Positions 27,740 to 35,959 of a stretch of DNA of 64,000 nt are shown here, one piece after another. Source of the stretch: Martinezella lusitana (GTDB taxonomy: Bacteria; Pseudomonadota; Alphaproteobacteria; Rhizobiales; Rhizobiaceae); contig NZ_JACHBG010000010.1 in assembly GCF_014207095.1 (NCBI RefSeq), positions 122,070 through 186,069 of the forward strand, in the 5' to 3' direction. Every line of letters starts with the position of its first letter. The stretch's first letter is position 1. The position numbers and the translations under genes were made by a program. The notes below the pieces were generated by a model that saw nothing but the letters and a program-made list of their open reading frames with translations, did not search any database and was not told the DNA's origin.

Positions 27740-28444
27740 CTAGCGCATGCTGGAAAGGCCGTCGCGATCGAGGATCTGCTTGATCGACCCCTTCTCCATG
27801 ATCGCGGCACGGTCGCACATATGAGCCACGACGCCGGGATCGTGGCTGACAAGGACGAATGTCATGGCGTGCAGCTCCTTCAGATCATTGAGCAGATTGA
27901 GGATGCCGGCCTGGACGGAAACATCCAGCGCAGAGGTCGGCTCATCAAGAAGCAAGAGCTTCGGCCGCAACAGCAATGCGCGCGCGATGGCCACCCGCTG
28001 CCGTTGACCGCCGGAAAGCTGGTGCGGATAGCGGCGGCCTGCCGCTGCCGGGAGACCGACCTGATCAAGCGCCGTCTGCACCTGAGCATCGATATCCTTT
28101 GTCCCCCTCAGCGATAATGGCTCGCCGAGAATGCGCATGATGCTGTGCCGCGGATGCAGCGAAGAGTACGGATCCTGAAACACCATCTGGATATTATCAC
28201 GCAGACTGCCAGCGATCTTTTTGCCAGCCTGAAGCGGCGCGCCAAAAACGGAAATAGCGCCTTGCCAGCTGGTGTTTAGGCCGGCGATGGCGCGCAGCAC
28301 CGTCGTCTTGCCGCAACCGGACTGACCGATGAGGCCAAAGGTCTCGCCGCTCGCAATGTCGAAGCTGACACTGCGGACCGCAGTAAACGACTGGCGTGCG
28401 CCGGAAAAGCTAATAGAGAGATCGGAAACGGAAAGGGCGTTCAC
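27740..28444 (-). CDS. Peptide-type ABC transporter ATPase (DppF-like, short)
   Basis: A 234-residue ATPase with Walker A GQSGCGKTT, signature LSGGQRQR, Walker B LLLLDEPTSALD and H-loop LVSHDPGVV. It lacks the C-terminal oligopeptide extension of classic OppF, so it resembles NikE or short DppF proteins. It overlaps the preceding ATPase gene by 4 bp and is the last gene of the third peptide-type operon. Confidence 0.9.
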   Translation of the reverse strand: MNALSVSDLSISFSGARQSFTAVRSVSFDIASGETFGLIGQSGCGKTTVLRAIAGLNTSWQGAISVFGAPLQAGKKIAGSLRDNIQMVFQDPYSSLHPRHSIMRILGEPLSLRGTKDIDAQVQTALDQVGLPAAAGRRYPHQLSGGQRQRVAIARALLLRPKLLLLDEPTSALDVSVQAGILNLLNDLKELHAMTFVLVSHDPGVVAHMCDRAAIMEKGSIKQILDRDGLSSMR

Positions 28445-29265
28445 GTGCCTACCCCATAGACCGGCAGGCGGGTGCCGTAGGTTTCAGCCGACGGCCGTGC
28501 GGCCCAGAGCGCGCGTGTATAGTCGGATTGCGCATTGGCCAGATCCGCTGCGGCCAGTTCCTCGTCGATGCGGCCGCTTCTCAGCACAATCACCCGATCT
28601 GCAAAGCGCGATACCTGCTGCAGATCATGGCTGATCAGCAATAACCCCATCCCGAATTGTTCGGTCAGCGAGCGCAGCAGCGCCAATATCTGGTTTTGAA
28701 GTTCTCGGTCGAGCGCTGAGGTCGGCTCGTCGGCGATCAGCAGTTTCGGGCGATTGATCAGCATTGCCGCGATCATCACGCGCTGCCCCATGCCACCCGA
28801 GAGTGCCGCAGGATAGCTCGAATAGACGCGCGCGGGATCAGGAAGACCGACCATGTCGAGCATATCGAGTGCCCGCTCGCGTCGCTCCGCAGCCGAAAGG
28901 CGTGTATGCAACAACAATGTCTCTTCAACCTGGCGACCGACCTTATGCGCTGGATTGAGCGAATATTTCGGATCCTGAAGGACGAGCCCGATATCCTTTC
29001 CCCGAAGGGCGTTCCAGCCGGAGGGCGCAAGAGAAAGGAGGTTCCGTTCGTCGAATGACAGACGCTTTGCCTGGACTGTCGCCGTGCGCGGCAGCAGCCC
29101 CATGATGGCTCTCCCCGTCATCGACTTTCCGGACCCGGACTCGCCGACGAGCGCGACGATTTCTCGGCCGACCGTAAAATCGATGCCGTCGACGACACGC
29201 ACCGGACCGGCCCCGGAAGGAAAGGAAACCGACAGGTCCTCAACGGTTAGCAGCGCTTCAGCCAT
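28441..29265 (-). CDS. Peptide-type ABC transporter ATPase (DppD/NikD-like)
   Basis: A 274-residue ATPase with Walker A GESGSGKSM, signature LSGGMGQR, Walker B LLIADEPTSALD and H-loop LISHDLQQV. As in its partner, the C-terminal extension is short, so a NikABCDE-like (metal or small peptide) system is an alternative to oligopeptides. The start at MAEALLTVEDL overlaps the permease 3' end by 8 bp. Confidence 0.9.
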   Translation of the reverse strand: MAEALLTVEDLSVSFPSGAGPVRVVDGIDFTVGREIVALVGESGSGKSMTGRAIMGLLPRTATVQAKRLSFDERNLLSLAPSGWNALRGKDIGLVLQDPKYSLNPAHKVGRQVEETLLLHTRLSAAERRERALDMLDMVGLPDPARVYSSYPAALSGGMGQRVMIAAMLINRPKLLIADEPTSALDRELQNQILALLRSLTEQFGMGLLLISHDLQQVSRFADRVIVLRSGRIDEELAAADLANAQSDYTRALWAARPSAETYGTRLPVYGVGT

Positions 29266-30115
29266 GACGCGGATCCAGTATGTCACGCAGACCGTCAGCC
29301 AAGAGATTAAAGGCCAAGGAGGTGATGAGAATGGCAAAGCCGGGCACTGCCGCCACCCACCATTGATCGAAGATGACCTGCGTGCCCTCCGAGACCATGG
29401 CGCCCCACTCCGCCGTCGGTGGGCGCACGCCGAGCCCGAGAAAGCCGAGCCCGGCCGCGGCCAGAATGATGCCTGATAGATCAAGGGCCAACCGGATGAT
29501 CGCCGATGGTAACACCAGCGGCAGCACATGACCGTAAAGCAGCCGGATACCTTTGATGCCAACCATTTCGGCGGCGGCCAGATAGTCGCTGCGGCGAAGC
29601 GCTGCCGTCTCGACCCGCGCCTGGCGGGCATAGGCGGGCCAACTCGTCAGCGACAGTGCCAAGGCACCATTGACCAAACCCGGTCCCATGATCGCGACGA
29701 AGGCAAAGGCGAGCAACAGGCGCGGGAAGGACATGACGACATCGGTGATGCGCATGAGGATGCGCTCGGTGATGCCGCCGAAATAGCCTGCCAGTATGCC
29801 GACGAGGATGCCGAGCGGAGCCATCAGGAGAACGACGAACAAGAGCAGCAGCAGGGTCGGCCGCGCGCCGTAGATCATACGGGATAACAGATCGCGCCCG
29901 AACCCATCCGTGCCGAACCAATGCGCCGCACTTGGCGGCATCAGGCGATTGGCCGTCTCCTGCAGATTGGGATCATAAGGCGCGATCCAGGGCGCCAGCA
30001 ATGCGGCAGCAAGAATGAGGAGGACGACGATGCCGCCGGCCGCGGCCGATGGTGATCGCAGGACACGTCGCAGGAAAGACGGCTCCTCGAAGGGATGCTG
30101 GACAATGGCGCTCAA
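29258..30115 (-). CDS. Peptide-type ABC transporter permease (DppC/NikC-like)
   Basis: A 285-residue permease with first helix GGIVVLLILAAALLAPWIAP, the FGTDGFGRDLLSRMIYGAR segment and the EAA-like loop RRSDYLAAAEMVGIKGIRLL. It overlaps the neighbouring permease start by 4 bp. Confidence 0.92.
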   Translation of the reverse strand: MSAIVQHPFEEPSFLRRVLRSPSAAAGGIVVLLILAAALLAPWIAPYDPNLQETANRLMPPSAAHWFGTDGFGRDLLSRMIYGARPTLLLLLFVVLLMAPLGILVGILAGYFGGITERILMRITDVVMSFPRLLLAFAFVAIMGPGLVNGALALSLTSWPAYARQARVETAALRRSDYLAAAEMVGIKGIRLLYGHVLPLVLPSAIIRLALDLSGIILAAAGLGFLGLGVRPPTAEWGAMVSEGTQVIFDQWWVAAVPGFAILITSLAFNLLADGLRDILDPRHG

Positions 30116-31116
30116 CGCTTCTTCCCCACTTCTAGCCGTGCGACGCCGAGATCCGTCAGCGCGTTCAGAAGGACGAAGGACGTGCCGACGACCAACGTTG
30201 CGCCAAGGATCGCCGGCATGTCGCCGGAAAACATCGCCGTCGTCAGATAGCGGCCGATGCCGGGCCAGGCGAATACGGTTTCGGTCAGCACAGCCCCTTC
30301 AAGCAGGCTGGCATAGGAAAGGGCGATCACGATCAGAAGCGTCCCGGATATGTTCGGCAGGATATGTGTGAAGACGATGCGGGAAAGGCTCGCGCCCTTG
30401 GCACGCGCAGTCGTGACATATTCCTGTCCAAGCTCGGTCAGGATCGCAGCCCGCGTCAGCCGCGAAATGGCAGCAAGCGCATGAAAGGCGAGTACCGTTG
30501 CCGGCAGGATGAGATGCGCCAGCGCATCGCGAAAGGCGCCCTGTTTGCCCGATAGCCATGCATCGATCAGGGCAAAACCGGTGACGGGTTTAACCGTATA
30601 TTGAAAGACGACATCGGCACGCCCCGGACCTGGTGCCCAATGCAGCCGCGCATAAAAGAACAGCAGCATCAGCAGACCAAGCCAGAAGATCGGCACCGAA
30701 TAGCCGAAGAGCGAGACGATCCGCGCAATCCCGTCAAGCCATGTCCCCTGCCGCATCGCAGCCGTGATCCCGAATGCGAGGCCAATAACCGAGCCGAGGA
30801 TGATCGCCGTGGTCGCAAGCTCTATCGTTGCCGGAAAGGTGCGCGCAATATCCTTGGCAACCGGCTGTCCCGTTGAGGTCGATCGGCCTAGATTCCCCGA
30901 CGCGGCCGTCTCGACGTAGCGAAGGAATTGCATCGGCAGGGGTTGATCGAGGCCGAGTTCGGCGCGCGCCTGCTCGTATGTCGATTGACTGGCATGATCG
31001 CCAACCATCTGCAATGCGGGATCGATCGGCGACAGACGCGTCAAAGCAAAGGTTACCAGCGCGAGCCCGAAAAGGGTCAGCGCAAAAGACCAGACCCACG
31101 AGAGAAAAGAGCGCAC
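30112..31116 (-). CDS. Peptide-type ABC transporter permease (DppB/NikB-like)
   Basis: A permease of about 334 residues: first helix LSWVWSFALTLFGLALVTFA, ELGLDQPLPMQFLRYVE, and EAA-like loop YVTTARAKGASLSRIVFTH. The start is uncertain. An ATG at 31161 would give 349 residues but has no ribosome-binding site and would put a 12-bp perfect hairpin inside the coding region. The GTG at 31116 has GGGAG 9 nt upstream and begins right after the hairpin, so I prefer it. Either way the gene follows the binding-protein gene. Confidence 0.85.
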   Translation of the reverse strand: MRSFLSWVWSFALTLFGLALVTFALTRLSPIDPALQMVGDHASQSTYEQARAELGLDQPLPMQFLRYVETAASGNLGRSTSTGQPVAKDIARTFPATIELATTAIILGSVIGLAFGITAAMRQGTWLDGIARIVSLFGYSVPIFWLGLLMLLFFYARLHWAPGPGRADVVFQYTVKPVTGFALIDAWLSGKQGAFRDALAHLILPATVLAFHALAAISRLTRAAILTELGQEYVTTARAKGASLSRIVFTHILPNISGTLLIVIALSYASLLEGAVLTETVFAWPGIGRYLTTAMFSGDMPAILGATLVVGTSFVLLNALTDLGVARLEVGKKR

Positions 31117-31125
31117 GAAAGACAA

Positions 31126-31157
31126 CTCCCGCCAGGCTTTCATCTGGCGGGAGTTGG
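31126..31157 (-). promoter_or_regulatory. Stem-loop between binding-protein and permease genes
   Basis: AACTCCCGCCAG and CTGGCGGGAGTT form a perfect 12-bp stem with an 8-nt loop, about 40 bp after the binding-protein stop. Its 3' arm contains the GGGAG that would serve the permease GTG start, so the structure could both protect the upstream mRNA and mask the permease ribosome-binding site (inference). Confidence 0.6.
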
Positions 31158-31194
31158 TCATGTCGGCATCGGATTGGCTTGCCGCTTGCGGCAC

Positions 31195-32781
31195 TTACTT
31201 CTCCACCTTGTCATAATAGACCTGGTCTGCGTTAAGACCTTGGACATAGTTTTTCACCTTGTCGCTTAGCACGACCTGATCGTTGCCTTGAAGCGTAAAG
31301 ATGAAGGGAGAGCTCGCCTGGATCTTTTTCTGAATATCCTGATAGAGCGCAACGCGCTTGGCGGCATCCTGCTCCTTGACCGCGGAAAGTGTCTCGTCGG
31401 TCAGTTCAGGGATAACCCAGCCGGCATATTTCGCAGCCGTATTGGTCGAATTGTCCCTGTTGATGGCAAAGGCGCTGGCGTTGGAATGCGGATCGAAATA
31501 ATCCGGGATCCAGTAGCGCAGCGTCATCTCGAATTTGCCCGAGCGGCCGCGTGCGTAGATGTCGCTTGCTACACCCGGCTGGATGTCGAGCGTGATCCCG
31601 GCCTGCGCGAAGGTCGCCTGCAGCGACTGCGCGATCGACAGGAACGGCTGATCATTGAAGACGATGAATTCGACTTTGAAGGGCGTCTTGATACCGGCAT
31701 CGGCCAGGACCTTCTTGGCCTTTTCGACATCGAGCTTGAAAGGCGTGTCGGTCAATGCACCGGGAAAGCCGACCGGCAGGAAAGCCTGATGGACCGAGCT
31801 CTGGCCGCGAAGCAGATTCTTGGCGATGCCATCATAATCGACGAGGTAGCGGGCAGCCTCCCAGAAGGCGGGATTACCGAGCGTCGGATTGGCCTTGGTG
31901 TTGAGGAGGATATAATCGGTGCGAGCCGACGGCACCGACAGGACCTTGACGCCGGCCTTCGTCTTCAGGGCTTCGATCTGATCGGCCGAAAGACCGCGGG
32001 CGATATCGGCATCGCCCTGCTCGACGAGAAGACGGCGCGCACCGACATCGGGAACATTGCGGATGATGACGCTGTCGAGCTTCGGCTTGTCGCTGGAATT
32101 GGCGTTCGCCTGCAACACCAGTGCCTCGTGCGGCGTGTAAGTGGCAATCGTGTAAGCGCCGCTGCCGGCCGAATTGGTCTTCAACCATGCATTACCGAAA
32201 TCACCATCCTTCGCCTGCGGCGCAGCACTCTTCTCGTCGACGATCGAGGCAATCGGCGCGGTCAGAAGCGACAATGCAAACCCGGAACCGACCTCAGCGG
32301 GCCAGGTCAGCTTCACATGCTTCTCGTCCACCTTGGTGATGGCGGCATCAACATTGTCGGCCTTCCAACCCAATTCGTTGAGAATGAAGGCAGGCGACTT
32401 GTTAAGCTTGACGGCACGCGTCAGCGAAAAGATCACGTCCTCCGGACGGACCGGATTGCCCGAGGAGAATTTGGAATCGGCAAGTTCAAGGGTCAGGCTG
32501 CGGCCATCATTGCCGGCGACCCACGATGCGGCAAGCGCCGGCTCGATCTTGGTGCCGTCCTGGCGGTTGGACTGGACCAGCCGCTGGTAGACATTGTTGA
32601 AAGACTGTACCGTCGTCAGCTCAAAACCTTCGGCAGGATCGAAGCTGACGGCGTCATCGATCGACTGGGCAACGACGAGGACATTCGACGGCGTTTCGGC
32701 ATGGGCGACGGGCGCACCGAGCATAAGCGCCAGAGTGAATGCTGTTCCCAAAAGTCGCGAACGAACTGCAGTGATCGACAT
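31195..32781 (-). CDS. Peptide-type ABC substrate-binding protein (SBP family 5)
   Basis: A 528-residue periplasmic binding protein with a Sec signal peptide ending APVAHA and a family 5 mature domain (RLVQSNRQDGTKIEPALAAS, SLTLELADSKFSSGNPVRPE, YLVDYDGIAKNLL). AGGAG lies 8 nt before the ATG. It is the first gene of the third peptide-type operon; the promoter should lie in the gap toward repA. The ligand is unknown. Confidence 0.91.
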   Translation of the reverse strand: MSITAVRSRLLGTAFTLALMLGAPVAHAETPSNVLVVAQSIDDAVSFDPAEGFELTTVQSFNNVYQRLVQSNRQDGTKIEPALAASWVAGNDGRSLTLELADSKFSSGNPVRPEDVIFSLTRAVKLNKSPAFILNELGWKADNVDAAITKVDEKHVKLTWPAEVGSGFALSLLTAPIASIVDEKSAAPQAKDGDFGNAWLKTNSAGSGAYTIATYTPHEALVLQANANSSDKPKLDSVIIRNVPDVGARRLLVEQGDADIARGLSADQIEALKTKAGVKVLSVPSARTDYILLNTKANPTLGNPAFWEAARYLVDYDGIAKNLLRGQSSVHQAFLPVGFPGALTDTPFKLDVEKAKKVLADAGIKTPFKVEFIVFNDQPFLSIAQSLQATFAQAGITLDIQPGVASDIYARGRSGKFEMTLRYWIPDYFDPHSNASAFAINRDNSTNTAAKYAGWVIPELTDETLSAVKEQDAAKRVALYQDIQKKIQASSPFIFTLQGNDQVVLSDKVKNYVQGLNADQVYYDKVEK

Positions 32782-33470
32782 AGATGAACTCCTGAAATGT
32801 CATTTTGCCGGCAACCGCAACAGGTTTGATCTTGCCCGATACGGCTCGGCTATAGTTGAAGCATGTAGCAATCTCTTTGAGAGGACGCAGGCTAAACGAA
32901 TCCTGATTTTCGCGTTTCATTCGAATAATTTTTCATAAGCATTTCACCGCCCCCTCATGGCTTGCCCACGGCCCAAGGCGCACTGCCCAGTTCCAATCCC
33001 TGGTCACGCCGATCAAGGTCGGGGTCGTGACATGCCAATGCATTATTGCGGCGTTAATGATGGGCAATAGGACGGAAGATGGCCCTCTACGCCGGGCGAC
33101 GGCCAGGAGTTGACGAGGCAATGCCAGGGACGCTTCAACGACAATCCGGGCTGCGAAATCGAGGCAGGCTGCAACGCGTGAGTCGGGCTTTCACGAGTGA
33201 GTCGCAACTCAAAGCCCCTCCAACAGCCTCAGGTCGCGGCCAATGGCCGTTTGATTCACAGGAGGCGGCGCAATAGTCGATTCCGGCTAATGATTTCTAT
33301 AACGCATTGAAATATAACGGGTATATGTCTTGAAATGTGCTCCTGCGTCGCGCAATCGCCTCCCCTTAAGCCTTTGTTTATCACCTATGATTTGACCCAA
33401 GCCCGGAATCAGTTAACTGTGAGGCGACGGAAATTTGGCGACGATCGAAAAAAAACCGTCGTGAGGAAAA
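32782..33470. other. Intergenic region upstream of repABC cassette 1
   Basis: No convincing gene. This 689-bp stretch carries the divergent control regions of the third ABC operon and of repA1. The repA-proximal 180 bp is AT-rich and includes a 6-bp inverted repeat CGACGG...CCGTCG ending just before the repA ribosome-binding site (GAGGA, 5 nt from the ATG), a possible RepA/RepB operator. Short open frames near 32.9-33.3 kb show no family features. Confidence 0.5.
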
Positions 33471-34682
33471 ATGAACGCGAAGCTACAATCGACCGACATG
33501 GTGGAATCCTCCGCCGACAAGATCAGCAGGCAGTCGCAATTGCTGTCTGCGCAGCTGCAGTCGATTCGCGAGCGTCTCTACGAGCCTGAATCCGCCAAAA
33601 CGCTGAAAACCTACACCTCTCGCGAGGTCGCGACGCTGCTCGGCATCGCCGAGTCCACGTTGAGGCAGATGTCGCTCGATGGCGAAAGTGCCATTCCCGA
33701 TCGGCAGGATAATGGCCGGCGCATCTATACACTTTCGCAGATCAATCAGTTGCGGGAGCATCTCGCGCACAAGCGACCAGCAGAGGCTTTGGAGTTCCTG
33801 CCTCGCCGACGCCCTGGCGACAAGCTGCAGGTTATTGCCGTTGCCAATTTCAAAGGCGGCTCGGCCAAGACGACCACGACGGTGCATCTGGCGCACTATC
33901 TCGCGATCCACGGATTGCGGGTGCTTGCCATCGATCTCGATCCGCAAGCCTCGCTCTCGGCCATGTTCGGCTATCAGCCGGAATTCGACGTCGACGAGAA
34001 CGAGACAATCTACGCCGCCATTCGTTATGATGACGCACGCCGCCCCATTCGCGAGGTCATTCGCCAGACCTATTTCGATGGAATAGATCTCGTCCCAGCG
34101 AATCTCGAACTCATGGAATATGAGCACGAGACGCCGCAGGCGATTGCCGAGGGATATGGCCGCGGCAACGAGATTTTCTTCAGACGGCTTGCGACTGTGA
34201 TCGGCGAGGTCGGGGCAGATTATGATGTCGTCCTGATCGACGCGCCTCCGCAGCTTGGCTATCTGACGCTCGGCGCGCTTTGCGCCGCCACGGCACTGAT
34301 GATTACGATCCATCCGGCGATGATTGACGTCGCAAGCATGAACCAGTTTCTGGCCATGATGAGCGACCTGATGCGGGTCATCGAGGAGCGTGGCGGGGTT
34401 CTCAGCCACGATTTCATTCGCTACGTGATTACGCGCCACAATCCCAATGACGGCCCCCAGGTCAACATCGTCACGCTGCTGCGATCACTGTTTAAGGATG
34501 ATGTCCTTGCGCCCGCCGTCGTTGAAACCACCGCTATCGCAAGCGCCGGTCTCGAAAAGAAAAGTCTCTACGAGATGTCACGCGGCAGCGTCGGGCGTGA
34601 CACACTCAATCGCGCCCTTGATTCCGTTGATGCGGTCAATCACGAGATCTTAAATCACATCAAGCAGGTGTGGGGGAGATAA
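33471..34682 (+). CDS. repA: RepA partitioning ATPase, cassette 1
   Basis: A 403-residue ParA-type Walker ATPase of the repABC class. The N-terminus has a helix-turn-helix (FTSREVATLLGIAESTLRQMS-like) that mediates autorepression in this family. The deviant Walker A KGGSAKTTT spans residues 128-136, followed by LAIDLDPQASLSAMFGYQ and a VLIDAPPQLGYLT motif. RepA works with RepB on parS sites to segregate the plasmid and with RepB represses the operon. Its stop overlaps the repB start (TAATG). Confidence 0.95.
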   Translation: MNAKLQSTDMVESSADKISRQSQLLSAQLQSIRERLYEPESAKTLKTYTSREVATLLGIAESTLRQMSLDGESAIPDRQDNGRRIYTLSQINQLREHLAHKRPAEALEFLPRRRPGDKLQVIAVANFKGGSAKTTTTVHLAHYLAIHGLRVLAIDLDPQASLSAMFGYQPEFDVDENETIYAAIRYDDARRPIREVIRQTYFDGIDLVPANLELMEYEHETPQAIAEGYGRGNEIFFRRLATVIGEVGADYDVVLIDAPPQLGYLTLGALCAATALMITIHPAMIDVASMNQFLAMMSDLMRVIEERGGVLSHDFIRYVITRHNPNDGPQVNIVTLLRSLFKDDVLAPAVVETTAIASAGLEKKSLYEMSRGSVGRDTLNRALDSVDAVNHEILNHIKQVWGR

Positions 34683-35725
34683 TGGCGAATCCGCGCGAAC
34701 GAAACCAGCGTATCAAGAGCCTCTTCGGGAACGTGGATCCGGAAGTTCTGGGTAGGCAGTCCCCTCCTCCGCAGCCTGACGCCGACAAGCGGCGGGTGGG
34801 TGCAGGGGCCGTCAAGTCGATGGACCGTGCATTCGTCTCGATCGAAGAAGAGAATAAGCGGCTTCACGATCAGCTCCTCTCGTCTGAAACCATCATCGAG
34901 CTCGATCCGAGCCGTGTGGTCCCGTCCTTTGTCAATGATCGGCTCGATATCGAAGGCGACCGCAATTTTCAGGCCTTTGTCGAAGGAATTCGCGAGGCAG
35001 GCCAGAAACTTCCCATTCTGGTAAGGCCGCTGCCGGGCAAGCCTGGTCACTATCAGGCTGCCTATGGCCATAGAAGACTGCGAGCCTGCCAGATCCTCAA
35101 ACGTCCGGTAAAAGCCATCGTCCGCGAGCTCTCAGACGAGGAACTGGTCGTCTCCCAGGGCATCGAAAACTCGGAGCGCCTCAACCTCTCATTCATCGAA
35201 CAGGCGATCTTTGCGCTCGCCTTGAAGGAGAAGGGCTTCTCCAGAGAGACGATTTCAGAGGCCCTTGGCCGTAACGAGGGCAAGAGGCTCGCCTATATCT
35301 CGATCCTTACCAACATCGCCTCCCTGATACCGGAGGATCTGGTTCGTCTTATCGGTGCTGCCCCTTCGACAGGACGGCCGAAATGGGAAAAGCTCGGTTC
35401 TCTGATCGAGAACAGGGTGCTGTCCGGCGCTCAGGCGAAAGCGGTTGAGCGCGTCGTTCAGGCTCCGGACTGGGCGGAGAGTGATAGCGACCAGCGGTTC
35501 GCCCTTATCTTCGCGGCATTGGGTGAGCGCGAAAAGCAGACAGCCGTAATCACCGAGCTGCGTATCGCCGGCATGGTGATTACCGCGACCCAAACGGACA
35601 CGAAGACGAACATATCGATCCCGAACAACCGCATTCCCGGCCTCTCGACATGGCTCTTGGAGCGATTGCCGGATTTGGTGGAAGAATTTCAGGCTAAGCG
35701 GGGAGAGGATTCCAAGATGGAATAG
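34682..35725 (+). CDS. repB: RepB centromere-binding partition protein, cassette 1
   Basis: A 347-residue ParB-type protein. The ParB N-domain shows PILVRPLPG, the CTP/arginine motif YGHRRLRAC and IENSERLNLSFIEQA. A helix-turn-helix follows (FSRETISEALGRNEGKRLAY) and the C-terminus is for dimerisation. I start at MANPRERNQR, whose ATG overlaps the repA stop, rather than 4 codons earlier. It should bind parS; the GTAACA-type palindromes downstream of repC1 are the candidate targets (inference). Confidence 0.95.
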   Translation: MANPRERNQRIKSLFGNVDPEVLGRQSPPPQPDADKRRVGAGAVKSMDRAFVSIEEENKRLHDQLLSSETIIELDPSRVVPSFVNDRLDIEGDRNFQAFVEGIREAGQKLPILVRPLPGKPGHYQAAYGHRRLRACQILKRPVKAIVRELSDEELVVSQGIENSERLNLSFIEQAIFALALKEKGFSRETISEALGRNEGKRLAYISILTNIASLIPEDLVRLIGAAPSTGRPKWEKLGSLIENRVLSGAQAKAVERVVQAPDWAESDSDQRFALIFAALGEREKQTAVITELRIAGMVITATQTDTKTNISIPNNRIPGLSTWLLERLPDLVEEFQAKRGEDSKME

Positions 35726-35732
35726 CCGGAGA

Positions 35733-35821
35733 AATGAAGAAGGGCCCGCCGACGGCAATCGGCAGACCCTTGGTCCATTAGCCAACGGAACGAAAACGAA
35801 CCGTAAGCATCAGCGTTTAGC
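35733..35821 (-). ncRNA. Predicted antisense ctRNA (inc-alpha) of cassette 1
   Basis: All repABC plasmids studied carry a small antisense RNA between repB and repC that limits RepC synthesis. Here the minus strand has a promoter TTGATT-N17-TAGAAT (35828-35856), giving a start near 35821. A hairpin with paired AAGGG/CCCTT and GCCGA/TCGGC arms at 35740-35771 is followed by a pyrimidine-rich tail. The predicted length is about 80-90 nt, somewhat longer than the known examples. Ends are estimates. Confidence 0.75.
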
Positions 35822-35827
35822 AATCTG

Positions 35828-35856
35828 ATTCTAGGACGGTCACGGCACATAATCAA
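35828..35856 (-). promoter_or_regulatory. Promoter of ctRNA 1
   Basis: On the minus strand, TTGATT and TAGAAT are separated by exactly 17 bp. Both elements match the sigma-70 consensus at four or five of six positions, and the position in the repB-repC gap is as expected. Confidence 0.7.
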
Positions 35857-35959
35857 GCCTCTGTCAGTGCAGGGATGCTTTTTTGTGCCTAGTCTTCTGC
35901 TGGCTTCCTCACAAAATATATGTGGGACTGCGGTCGTTTTCGGCTGCAGCAGGAAAGCT

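Noticed and set aside
31288..32787. 499-codon plus-strand open frame opposite the third binding protein
   Set aside because: Antisense shadow of a well-supported gene; no domain seen.
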